Positions 43,101-50,918 of a DNA stretch of 64,000 nt are shown here, piece by piece; position 1 is the first letter of the stretch, and every line of letters begins with the position of its first letter. Source of the DNA: Lacihabitans sp. CCS-44 (GTDB taxonomy: Bacteria > Bacteroidota > Bacteroidia > Cytophagales > Spirosomataceae). Made by a program: the position numbers and the translations under genes. Where the stretch lies: assembly GCF_024343735.1 (NCBI RefSeq), contig NZ_RJUE01000005.1:1-64000 (forward strand), read 5' to 3'. The notes below the pieces were generated by a model. It was not told the origin of the DNA, made no database searches, and saw nothing but the letters and a program-made list of their open reading frames with translations.

Positions 43101-43301
43101 TGATAATGTAACAGAGAACTTTCCTTGAGCGTCTGTTACTGTACCTTGGCTGGTGCCTTTCACTAAAACGGAAACGCCAGGTAGAATGCCATCAGACACT
43201 GAGCTGACGATGCCCGTGACCTTTTTTTCTTGTGCCATCAACAGCACAGGTGCGAAAAGAAGGATAAAACTTAATCGTAGAATTCTCTTCATCTTTTTCA
43301 T
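40122..43301 (-). CDS. SusC/RagA-family TonB-dependent outer-membrane transporter
   Basis: A 1059-residue transporter with a signal peptide (MKKMKRILRLSFILLFAPVLLMAQ), an N-terminal CarboxypepD_reg-like domain (KVTGIVSSVSDGILPGVSVL, about 27-110), a TonB-box-like EVVVTALGIS, a plug domain (ALSGKVAGVRISANGG, IQIRGSSSVSGNNQPLIVVD, VLKGPNAAALYGSRAANGVI) and a 22-strand barrel ending LGFNLNLGF. It takes up a ligand bound by the partner SusD, driven by TonB. The substrate cannot be read from the sequence; the operon lacks any glycosidase, sulfatase or peptidase. A long leader region (43302-44041) precedes it. Confidence 0.96.
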   Translation of the reverse strand: MKKMKRILRLSFILLFAPVLLMAQEKKVTGIVSSVSDGILPGVSVLVKGTSQGTVTDAQGKFSVTLSNPDAVLVFSAIGFTPMEVAVKSKTSLDILMETDSKLLNEVVVTALGISREKKSLGFSQQEVKGESLTESRSTNVANALSGKVAGVRISANGGPGSGSTIQIRGSSSVSGNNQPLIVVDGVPLQQDNNKQFGGGISEINPDNIKEVSVLKGPNAAALYGSRAANGVILITTKNGAGTKGLGIEFNTNYTMERPLVKPDFQDIYGGGNGYRTWYSDGWSGVLAPDAYDQYAAAYGSVSPGRTTGTDGTDESWGAPMDGRLVRQWWTGKDVAPLTPQPNNWEEFWDTGTSATNSIALSGGNDKGSFRISYSNLTQKGIAAFNGFNRNNFKLNSAYTINKFLSVNTSGEYIKSGGNRTFTGGDQFIWSHRHISWDQLADWRDYTGVHIQRAVAGRLPDNDPPNWQHTFFTNPFYLNELLPNINDKDRLVGNISLSIKINEHLKALVRTGTDMWTDTRTNIVNFERVRNGNKTPGRYSEEVLRSQETNHDFLLTYDRMFGKNFSLVASAGGAQRTNFYKRNFTNVGELVVDGVYNLGNSNPSQNTVASTITESEVQSVYASSQFGYKNALFLDVTARNDWSSTLPSIDRSYFYPSVSGSAVLTDLLSISNPILSYGKVRASWAQVGNDADPYQLAQTFRASGSWNGSIPQYYENLTISNATLKPEITTGIEFGLDLKFLKNRLSLDATYYEQTTKNQILGVEISKASGYDKRILNAGKISNKGVEISLSGSPLSASSKLKWEIGVNYARNRNLVEELAEGLDTYTLQERRGLISIAKVGQPYGTLFGIGFVHSPDGQVVYSNGLPVVDNTPKILGNVQPKWTGGLSNSFTYKRFVLSALLDAKVGGDLFDEGTGTARWTGQYEETAIGREEGVIGTGVMNIGTAENPNYVANDVVVAANQLYGYNNPRRYHEASIYDGTYVKLREMSFGYKIPDRIAQKLKIQSAKFSVVGRNLAILFKNTPHIDPEVDRFGGNSQGFAYGELPNSRSLGFNLNLGF

Positions 43302-44041
43302 TGGTTAACAGTTTAGAAAATAAATGCCACCATCGCCATAGCGAATACAAAACTCCGACCGCTCAGTGATTGATTAGCTAAGCTTCGGTGGCAAAGTCTT
43401 TAAATGGATTCAGGTCTTTTGACCTTACTCATTTTTAAAATCTTATTAAATTTATTGTCGTTGTACTGACTCAAAAGAGCCCTAAGAAACCCGCTTATAT
43501 TTGGTTGTGTCCAAAAAAAGAAACCTTTTAAATATTCACTTTCTGCGGTCGGAAATGAATACTTGAAGAATTATAAATATTGTAATTTTTTAATATTTAT
43601 GTACCAATATTAATGTGGTGGATTTTATTTAGAAAATTATTTTAAATAAAAAGAAGTGTATTTTTGAATAATATTGAAATAGGTAAATTAAAAATCTGTT
43701 TTGTTCAATATCTTGAGAGTATTTTGAGAAAAATTGTTTTGTTTAAGAAATTGATTTTTTGAAAATTGGCAAATATTTATACATGTTTTTGCTTATTTTG
43801 ACAATTATTGGTTAGAATTCATATTTTTTGAAACTTATTTTATTCATTTTTGCAAAAATATCGACCTAATTGTCAAAAAATCACACATGATATAGATTTC
43901 GGCATTGTTGTACTATTTCTATGAAGTATTTTTTGATTTCCTTGGTTTTTATCCCTTCATCACCATCAGAATTGGCCACAATAAGGCCTCATACTCTTTA
44001 TTAAGTATGTTTTATTGGAAAGAGTAAAATTGTGACAAATC
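43302..44041. other. 740-bp non-coding region upstream of the SusC operon
   Basis: This AT-rich stretch has no gene. It holds an imperfect inverted repeat (TGCCACC at 43325-43331 with GGTGGCA at 43387-43393, and similar flanks), a short hairpin AGGTC/GACCT (43412-43425) and CATACT/AGTATG (43990-44009). The only match to the phylum -7 box on the minus strand is TATTTTTG at 43853-43860, about 550 bases from the start codon and without a proper -33. The true promoter of susC was not located. Confidence 0.6.
43325..43393. repeat. Imperfect inverted repeat in the susC leader, REP-like
   Basis: The outer arms TGCCACC (43325-43331) and GGTGGCA (43387-43393) are perfect; the next 12-14 bases on each side are also related. 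The right end, CTTCGGTGGCAAAG, resembles the element in the trpE leader at 58829-58878, so both may belong to one dispersed family. Confidence 0.5.
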
Positions 44042-47000
44042 TTAGAATCCCTCTTTTTCTTCTTCTTTCTTGGTAGGAGTTTTGGCGTTAGGTGTTGGGG
44101 TGAGTTTGGCCTTGTCGGCTGGTTTTTTTACTACTTCGTTTTCTTTTATGCCTAGGTAAACTTGAAGGAACCTCTTTCTGAATTTCATGGCTTCGGCTGC
44201 ATCAATGAATTCAGAGCCCGACTTCTTTTCTTTGCCACCAGCTGCGGGTGTGTTCAGGATTTTGTTTATCTCTTCGTCGGTGGAGGTTACGCCCAAAGCA
44301 CCGTTTCTGTACACAAAGTAATACCAGGTTGTTGGCGATATTTCAAAAAATACATGTACTTCGTCACCTGTTTGAGGACTTTTTGCAATCTCAACGTAGC
44401 CTTGCGTCATTGCGTTTATGTCCACGTCGCCAATGTTTGAGATACCAATTTTGCCTACGCTGTAGTAAGAATTGGAGATAGGATTCCATTTGAGGTCTAC
44501 GTCTGAAAGCACTATTGTACTCAGAAACTTCATTGAATGCTTATACAATGGTAGGTGTTCTTTTTGGCTTTTTATTTTGTAAGCTTCAGCATCTTTGTAA
44601 CCCACATATTGGCTGAGTTTTGATATAAAATACGGCGACTCCGGCTCTATGGCTGGGTCACTGTTTCCGGCATCGAGGTTGGCTTTTACTATATTGCCAC
44701 CCAGTTTTTGAGTGGTAGGGATAGATATCGGGAAATCAAATTTCATTAGTGTAGAAAACTGATATTTCATAGAATCTAACCTAATGTTGGCAATTCCTAC
44801 TGTTTCGAATATTTTGGATGGCCCGCCTAATAAATTAAATTGGCCTTCTAGGGCTATAATACCTTTTTCGTCATAAAATTCATATTTGTTGCCAATTGCG
44901 TTTTCGTCGGCCAAACTCACCACAAATTTTTTGTTAGGTTCGTCTCTTTTGAATATACCTGTAACAGCCATTACATCAAGGTCATCCTCTGATTTTTTCG
45001 AAGATAAAAATGTCGGATAAATGGCGTCCATTTGGGCGTTTGATTTTAGATGAAGCCCGACATAAAGTGGCTTACCACCATCTTTGAGGGTTTCGTCCAC
45101 GTTTATGCTGATGGCCTCTGACTTGTTGCCACTATAATTAATCCAAGAGCCTCCGAGCATGGGGTATTTCTTGAGATCAGGCAATACTTGACCGTTTAAA
45201 GATAGATTTTTGAAAGGAGCTAACATTGTTATTTCTCCTTTATAGAGCATTTTTGGAGATAGATAAACTCCGTCTTTTTCTGAGACCTTGGCTTTGGCTA
45301 TGGTAGAAAGTTTATTTGAAGCTTTCGAACTCAATAATGAACCGTCGGCGGCGAGTTCGGCAAATTCAAAATTACCCAGTTTGATATTAAACGTGTCAGC
45401 ACTTACATTGACAAATTGATAGTCGGCATTACCCGAAAACGATATTCTAGAGTTTATTTTTACTGAAGCTTTTGTTAAATTATGATATCTATTAAGCGTA
45501 TCTGCTATTATTTTGGCGTTTGTGAAGTCTTCAAGTAAGCCGTCTTTTTTTACTGCCACAAGTCCTTTGTTGGGTATTATGGCTGCATCTGCGGAGTGAA
45601 TCTCGTTTACACCTGATATTTTCAAATTGAGATTGGCTATGTCATAAGTAGCTGCAGTTCCGTTGAATTTCAAGCCATATTGAGAGGTCAACGTAGAGGT
45701 AAATAAAGAGTTTTCTAACACACCCTCCATGGTTATTTTTTTCTCTTTGATGCTCCATGTGGCTTTGTCTATAGTAGTGTTGTAAGATGAGTAGGGAAAC
45801 TCCAAAACAGAACTTTGAGCGTCACTGAAATCACTGTTTTGAGAGGCAATGTTGACCATAGATTTTAGTACGTTGAAGTCCACACCTACTTTTTTGCCAG
45901 AAAATACTGGTTTTCCACTCGTTTCGGCGGATTTGATATTGAAAGTGGCTTTGTCAGCCAAGTAACCCGATTTGTTAAATTTGAAATTTTCAGATTTTGT
46001 ATCGGAGTCGATTCTATCCAAAGTTCCGTTGCCGAAAAGTCCATTTTTCTTTAAAATTATATCTCCTTTAAGCACGGAAGAACCCGCATAGAAGTTAAAG
46101 CCTTTAGCCGAATTTACAAGCATGCTGTCAAGAGCCGGATTCCAGAGCATTTGATATTCTGAAATGGCCACTTCTGGAAAATACGTGGTGGTGTTGGTGG
46201 TTTCTATTATTCTTCCAGTTTCGCCTTTGGCAGTCAAGTAATCATCATAAAAACGCACTTCGGTAGCTTTAAGTTTACCTGCTAAATGAGCAATTTCACC
46301 CGATGTTTTTATTCCTCGTTTGTTGAGAATTATTTCAGAATCAGTTTTTATGGTTGTTTCGGTTCCGTAGAGTTTGTAGGGGATTTTGGCTTTATGAACA
46401 ATTCCCATGGTGCTATCGGCCAATACCACAAGGTTTTCAGGAACTGCCTTGAATATATTTCCAGGGGTAAATGTTCCAGCAAAAACAGGATTGACGGCAT
46501 TTAGACTATCAATATTCAAACTTGTGGCTTTAAAAATCACGTTGTTTTCATATTTTTGAATTCTCCCATTTTCCGCAAAATTTACTGTTACACCGCCTGG
46601 GATGTTTAACTTCGGAAATTCATCCAATTTTTTACGACCAGACTTGTTATTTGGGCTGTTAAGGTAAAGCGTACCAGTCTGCCCGTATGCAAAGTGTGCC
46701 CCGATTTCGTTTTTGCCTCCTTTCTTGAAACTTTCAAGTGGTATAAAAGTAATAGAGTCTATTCTTTTGAGTTTAACAAGAAAATTTTCATATTCTACCT
46801 CGAAGTCGCCGTAGAATTTGAAGTTCTTCACAACAATTTTTCCATTAAATCTGAATACTTTGTTACCAACGATTTTCATACTTTGGTCCGCAGGTACAAA
46901 ACTGATGCCAAGGGAATCGCTAAGTTTGAAGTCTTGCGTGCCTTTTATGTCCAAAGCCTTGGATTCCAAGTTTATAGATGCATTTCCCGAGCCATTCCCT

Positions 47001-48775
47001 GATGCCAAGGATGATAACACGAGGTCGTCAAAGTCGGTTTTGCCATTAAATGACAAAAAATAATGCTGGCCTTTGCGGCTTAGAGAGTAAATATTTTTGT
47101 AGGGATCATAGTCAAAAAAGCCCATTTGGTTGCCGATTAACATACCGTTACTCACTTGAAAACGCTCTTTTTTGGTGATATTCATCATTTCTTCAATTGT
47201 GAAAGCGTTGACTTTTTTTCTTGCAAAAAGATTACCCGCAGCTATCAAAGGATTAAAGCCTGAGGCTGTACCCAAAGCACGTACTCGCTCTGGGTTGTAA
47301 TAGTTGAACGACTCAAAAAGTGCTGGGATTTCAGTTTTGCCCGATACTATGTAAAAGTCCATTTTGCCACCAGTCAAATCCCACGACATGGCGTCGCAAC
47401 GAATATCTACCTGATGGAAAGTGTCGGAGTACATACTCGACCTGAAGCCACTTTTCTGTAGTTTATTGAGCTGCAAATGGTTTTTCTTGAGGCTATATTC
47501 CATCCTTACAGCTGGATGGGATACCGAGTCATTACCAAACTTTGTTACGAAACTAACTTTGTCTGAAGTAATTAAAGAGTCTGTTATCGTGAAGTTTCTA
47601 CCTATGACTACAAAAGTGTTCTTTTGATTTTTGTTGGCCGTTAGCTTGGTGTATGGGTCAAAAGCTGAGCCGCTTGATATTTTAGAACCTACTAACGTGT
47701 ATCCGCCATGGTATTCGTAGCTCGGAATGTTCAGAACAATTTCGGCATCACTATGATAAGACTTAAATCGTGGATATGATGAGGTTTCATTTTTTTGCCT
47801 TTTTTCAAGTTTTATTTCTAAAACGCCTTCCACTGGTTTTTTTAAAATATTCTGGTGTTCAATTTTTACTTTATCAGCAAGTAGCTTACCATTGCTTGAT
47901 TTTAGATAATATTTGTCAAAAGTCGCCTTGGCATTTTCGTTAGCAGCCAACCAACTGAGCTCGCCGTTTTGTCCTACAAAAACCCCGTTTATGAAATCGT
48001 AAGCTCCTGATGCCTTATTGATTACAATAGAGTCTGAAGGACTGATAAGTACCAAATCGGCATTTTCAAAAATAATGTGAATTCCTTCTATTTTCGGAAT
48101 TTTTACCAAAACCTCTTCTTGTTTGCTACTTTGACTGACATTAAGGCTTGGGTCATTCCAAGGGTCATATTCTTCGGCTTTTTCGTTTTCACCCCAGCCA
48201 ATATCTTCTTTTTCGTTTTCTTTTTGGGTGGTTTCTGGTATAACTACAGCGGGGTTGAAGAAATCTTGTTTTTTGTCAAAAAAAGCAAATTTATATTGGC
48301 CATTTACGACTCTAACTTTGTTGAATGCTGAAGTGTATATGTTACTATTTTTAAAGAAACTACTGATTTGGTACAAAACCTCGTTGATAATCTTTGTGTT
48401 TTGAGGTTCTAGGGTTTTTCTTAAGTATTGTGTAAATGTGGCCAATACGGAGATATCAACATTGCCTGATTTTTGGTAAAACTGTAGAATATTGGTGGCA
48501 TGGAGCAATTCGAGTGGTTTAATGCCTTTTTTTGTTAAAAATTGTATCAGAGCTACGGCCTCTACTTTGCCTTTTTGATCTAATGTGTTTTTGAAGAAAG
48601 TCGAGAATTCGCCCATTGGAGCTTTGGCATACGCCCCGAGCTGTTTTTCCATTTGCTTCGGAAAATCCACGATAAATTGCTCTGGTTCGTTGGCCAAAGT
48701 AAGTACCTGACCTTGGACTTTTGCCAAGAACAGTGTGTATGCAAATAATAATACAATAATCGGCTTTAGGTGCAT
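44042..48775 (-). CDS. Giant secreted protein of unknown function beside the type IX genes
   Basis: A 1577-residue protein with a signal peptide (HLKPIIVLLFAYTLFLAKVQ, cut near GQ). After about 170 helical residues it consists of long beta-rich, repeat-like stretches with a periodic pattern of hydrophobic strands and KxxDS-type turns, for example SEIILNKRGIKTSGEIAHLA, TFNIKSAETSGKPVFSGKKV and RDEPNKKFVVSLADENAIGN. The C-terminus is Lys/Glu/Pro-rich and disordered (ending KEEEKEGF). No catalytic motif, lipobox or sorting domain was seen. The style recalls LptD/AsmA-like periplasmic proteins, but no assignment is made. It lies 10 bp after prmA on the same strand and close to porU and porV. Confidence 0.85.
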   Translation of the reverse strand: MHLKPIIVLLFAYTLFLAKVQGQVLTLANEPEQFIVDFPKQMEKQLGAYAKAPMGEFSTFFKNTLDQKGKVEAVALIQFLTKKGIKPLELLHATNILQFYQKSGNVDISVLATFTQYLRKTLEPQNTKIINEVLYQISSFFKNSNIYTSAFNKVRVVNGQYKFAFFDKKQDFFNPAVVIPETTQKENEKEDIGWGENEKAEEYDPWNDPSLNVSQSSKQEEVLVKIPKIEGIHIIFENADLVLISPSDSIVINKASGAYDFINGVFVGQNGELSWLAANENAKATFDKYYLKSSNGKLLADKVKIEHQNILKKPVEGVLEIKLEKRQKNETSSYPRFKSYHSDAEIVLNIPSYEYHGGYTLVGSKISSGSAFDPYTKLTANKNQKNTFVVIGRNFTITDSLITSDKVSFVTKFGNDSVSHPAVRMEYSLKKNHLQLNKLQKSGFRSSMYSDTFHQVDIRCDAMSWDLTGGKMDFYIVSGKTEIPALFESFNYYNPERVRALGTASGFNPLIAAGNLFARKKVNAFTIEEMMNITKKERFQVSNGMLIGNQMGFFDYDPYKNIYSLSRKGQHYFLSFNGKTDFDDLVLSSLASGNGSGNASINLESKALDIKGTQDFKLSDSLGISFVPADQSMKIVGNKVFRFNGKIVVKNFKFYGDFEVEYENFLVKLKRIDSITFIPLESFKKGGKNEIGAHFAYGQTGTLYLNSPNNKSGRKKLDEFPKLNIPGGVTVNFAENGRIQKYENNVIFKATSLNIDSLNAVNPVFAGTFTPGNIFKAVPENLVVLADSTMGIVHKAKIPYKLYGTETTIKTDSEIILNKRGIKTSGEIAHLAGKLKATEVRFYDDYLTAKGETGRIIETTNTTTYFPEVAISEYQMLWNPALDSMLVNSAKGFNFYAGSSVLKGDIILKKNGLFGNGTLDRIDSDTKSENFKFNKSGYLADKATFNIKSAETSGKPVFSGKKVGVDFNVLKSMVNIASQNSDFSDAQSSVLEFPYSSYNTTIDKATWSIKEKKITMEGVLENSLFTSTLTSQYGLKFNGTAATYDIANLNLKISGVNEIHSADAAIIPNKGLVAVKKDGLLEDFTNAKIIADTLNRYHNLTKASVKINSRISFSGNADYQFVNVSADTFNIKLGNFEFAELAADGSLLSSKASNKLSTIAKAKVSEKDGVYLSPKMLYKGEITMLAPFKNLSLNGQVLPDLKKYPMLGGSWINYSGNKSEAISINVDETLKDGGKPLYVGLHLKSNAQMDAIYPTFLSSKKSEDDLDVMAVTGIFKRDEPNKKFVVSLADENAIGNKYEFYDEKGIIALEGQFNLLGGPSKIFETVGIANIRLDSMKYQFSTLMKFDFPISIPTTQKLGGNIVKANLDAGNSDPAIEPESPYFISKLSQYVGYKDAEAYKIKSQKEHLPLYKHSMKFLSTIVLSDVDLKWNPISNSYYSVGKIGISNIGDVDINAMTQGYVEIAKSPQTGDEVHVFFEISPTTWYYFVYRNGALGVTSTDEEINKILNTPAAGGKEKKSGSEFIDAAEAMKFRKRFLQVYLGIKENEVVKKPADKAKLTPTPNAKTPTKKEEEKEGF

Positions 48776-48785
48776 AGTATTACGC

Positions 48786-49610
48786 TCAATGTTTTCTAAA
48801 AACGACTGCTGCCCAGTTATTCTTACTTATATGTTTTATTTTTTTCAAACCATGGGCTTCTGCTTTTGCCTGAATATCGGCAATGTCGTGCTCATAAAAG
48901 CCACTCAATAGAAGGTAGTCGCTCGTGAATGTTGCGTATTTTGGGATTTCCTCCAAAAGAATGTTTCTGTTGATGTTAGCCAAAACAATATCGTATATTG
49001 CTGTCTTTTGGCTGTCAATGGTTCCTAACTCAATGGTTATTAGATTAGTATCGTTTAGCTGAATGTTTTCTGTTGTGTTTTCTACAGACCATTCGTCAAT
49101 ATCAAAAGCATGTATTTTGGTAGCCCCGAGCTTGGCTGCAAGTATGGCCAAAATGCCCGTTCCAGTGCCGACGTCTAATACACTTTTACATTGATGGTCT
49201 ATTTCAAGCTGTAATTCCATCACTTGCGAAGTAGTTTCGTGGTGACCCGTCCCAAAGGACATTTTGGGTGTGATGATTATTTCATGCTCATATTTTTGAT
49301 CTGCAGGCTCATGAAAAGTAGCTCTAATATATACTTTATCTAATACCTCAATAGGAGAGAAATTAGACTCCCATTCCTCGTTCCAGTTTTGTTTTTCTAT
49401 TTTTTTGAGACTGTAGCTCATGGGTGTTTTGTCGGCATAAGTTTCCATCAACTGCTTCAGGCTGCGTTCCTGAAACTCACTTTCAAGCACATATGCCTGA
49501 AGTCCTTCGTCCGTTTCTACAAAGGAGTCAAAACCAATTTCCGCCAGTTCGGCCATTAGTATTTCAGAAAAATCAGGTTCTACGGTCAGTGAAAGTTCAA
49601 AATAATCCAT
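48786..49610 (-). CDS. prmA: Ribosomal protein L11 methyltransferase
   Basis: A 274-residue SAM-dependent methyltransferase that trimethylates L11. The N-terminal ferredoxin-like substrate domain (MDYFELSLTVEPDFSEILMA) is followed by the SAM fold: IIITPKMSFGTGHHETTSQV, SVLDVGTGTGILAILAAKLG (motif I), HAFDIDEWSVENTTENIQLN (motif II), DIVLANINRNILLEEIP with the NPP-like motif (ANIN). The length fits the Bacteroidetes form. The gene is separated from porV by a strong terminator, and the 1577-residue protein gene follows after 10 bp, so these two may form one operon. rplK itself is not in the window. Confidence 0.95.
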   Translation of the reverse strand: MDYFELSLTVEPDFSEILMAELAEIGFDSFVETDEGLQAYVLESEFQERSLKQLMETYADKTPMSYSLKKIEKQNWNEEWESNFSPIEVLDKVYIRATFHEPADQKYEHEIIITPKMSFGTGHHETTSQVMELQLEIDHQCKSVLDVGTGTGILAILAAKLGATKIHAFDIDEWSVENTTENIQLNDTNLITIELGTIDSQKTAIYDIVLANINRNILLEEIPKYATFTSDYLLLSGFYEHDIADIQAKAEAHGLKKIKHISKNNWAAVVFRKH

Positions 49611-49630
49611 TTTCTTTGGTTTTTTATAAA

Positions 49631-49660
49631 TACAAAAAGCCCGACATCGGGCTTTTTGTA
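49631..49660 (-). terminator. Terminator after porV
   Basis: A perfect 14-bp stem, TACAAAAAGCCCGA (49631-49644) with TCGGGCTTTTTGTA (49647-49660), loop CA. It lies 17 bases past the porV stop codon and marks the end of the SprT-porU-porV unit. Confidence 0.9.
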
Positions 49661-49676
49661 TAATATTTTATGTTTG

Positions 49677-50846
49677 TTATTCTTCTTCGTCTCCTTTAAT
49701 CTCTTTAGATTTTAGGTTTTTGGTTGGAATTCCGATATTTAAAGAAATTCTCCAAGTATTTGCCAAAGGATTTCCTGCTTTGGTCGGTATTAGGTAGGCC
49801 ATATCTAATTTATAAATTTCTTTTAGAGTTATGCCAAATCCTGTAGTAAAATACTGACGAGCTCCTTTGTTCCCTGATTCATAAAAATAGCCAGTTCTCA
49901 AGGCTATCAAATCGGCATAAGAATATTCCGCTCCAAGAGAACCCATTACTTCTTCTAACTCTTCCTGCAAACCACCGGGTGCATCACTCCAAGACGAAAA
50001 CATAGTAGAGAAGATACTTTTGTTACTTATGGGTGTATTGGCCAATGGAGTTGGTACCAATAATTTGTTCAGATCAATCAAAAAAGTGAATGTGTTCAGA
50101 TCGTCTGGTTTATGAGATATTTTGGTGCCAAATTTCAGATTTGCGGGTATAAAGTATTCTCCAAAGCCGTAGTTTACCTTACCACCAAGATTTTGAAGTA
50201 CTAGGCCATAATCAACATCAGTTTTTTTAGGCTTGTCGGCATTTTTGTCTGTTGGTCTTGTTTTGTTGTAATAAAAACCCAAATCTATTGCTCCTGTTCT
50301 GCCGGGTTTTCCAGCTTGGCCATTTATCACCGTGTTTCCCACTAAATTGGAATTAATAAACTTAAGATTCAGACCCATTGAAAAGTCTGAGTTTAGTTTC
50401 TGAGCTATTCCTAAGGCTAAGTTGAATTCTTTCGAATGAAATTTTTCAAGATTATCACCGAAAGTGTTGGTGAACTGAATGTCTCCTTGGTCAAAATAAG
50501 TTATGCTAGCCCCAATAGTTTGTTTGTCGCTTACTTTGTAATAGCCATTTGCACTCATCAAACCCATGTCTTGAACGATATCTCTTAGCCAAGGGGCATA
50601 AGAAAAACTCGCCCCAAACTTATTCTCAACAAAAGCAAGTTTTGATGTATTCCAATACATTGCATTGGCATCAGGAGCCGAAGCAACGCCTGCGTCTCCC
50701 ATAGAAGCAGATTTTGAGTCGGGAGTTAACGTGAGAAAAGGTACAGCGGTAGTGACAACTTGGTAGTTCTTTGGTTGGGATTGAGCATGGACAATGCTAG
50801 AAATCATCAGAAGAATGGAGATTCCTAAAAGCGATTTTTTATTCAT
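49677..50846 (-). CDS. porV: Type IX secretion system outer-membrane protein PorV (LptO)
   Basis: A 389-residue barrel protein with a signal peptide (MNKKSLLGISILLMISSIVHAQS). The PorV opening is AVPFLTLTPDSKSASMGDAGVASAPDANAMYWN; the FLTITPDxRxGxMGxAG-like block is a family signature. Barrel strands run to the end (NTWRISLNIGIP) with a short acidic tail. PorV carries cargo to the PorU sortase and shuttles it in the type IX system. It lies downstream of porU on the same strand. The ATG at 50844-50846, giving a short signal peptide, was chosen over upstream ones at 50885 and 50900. Confidence 0.93.
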   Translation of the reverse strand: MNKKSLLGISILLMISSIVHAQSQPKNYQVVTTAVPFLTLTPDSKSASMGDAGVASAPDANAMYWNTSKLAFVENKFGASFSYAPWLRDIVQDMGLMSANGYYKVSDKQTIGASITYFDQGDIQFTNTFGDNLEKFHSKEFNLALGIAQKLNSDFSMGLNLKFINSNLVGNTVINGQAGKPGRTGAIDLGFYYNKTRPTDKNADKPKKTDVDYGLVLQNLGGKVNYGFGEYFIPANLKFGTKISHKPDDLNTFTFLIDLNKLLVPTPLANTPISNKSIFSTMFSSWSDAPGGLQEELEEVMGSLGAEYSYADLIALRTGYFYESGNKGARQYFTTGFGITLKEIYKLDMAYLIPTKAGNPLANTWRISLNIGIPTKNLKSKEIKGDEEE

Positions 50847-50918
50847 ATATGAGGTATTCACGAATTCTTTTATCCTAATTTTCATCAAAAAAGTGTTCAA
50901 AATAATGTATTTTTATTG

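Noticed and set aside
42550-43128. 192-residue frame opposite susC
   Set aside because: Antisense shadow over the plug domain; susC is complete on the other strand.
43853-43860. TATTTTTG as the susC promoter
   Set aside because: Matches the -7 box but is about 550 bases from the start codon and has no -33 partner at proper spacing; in AT-rich DNA such octamers occur by chance.
43990-44009. CATACT/AGTATG hairpin after the 1577-residue gene
   Set aside because: Weak 6-bp AT-rich stem with no T run on the minus strand; not called as a terminator.
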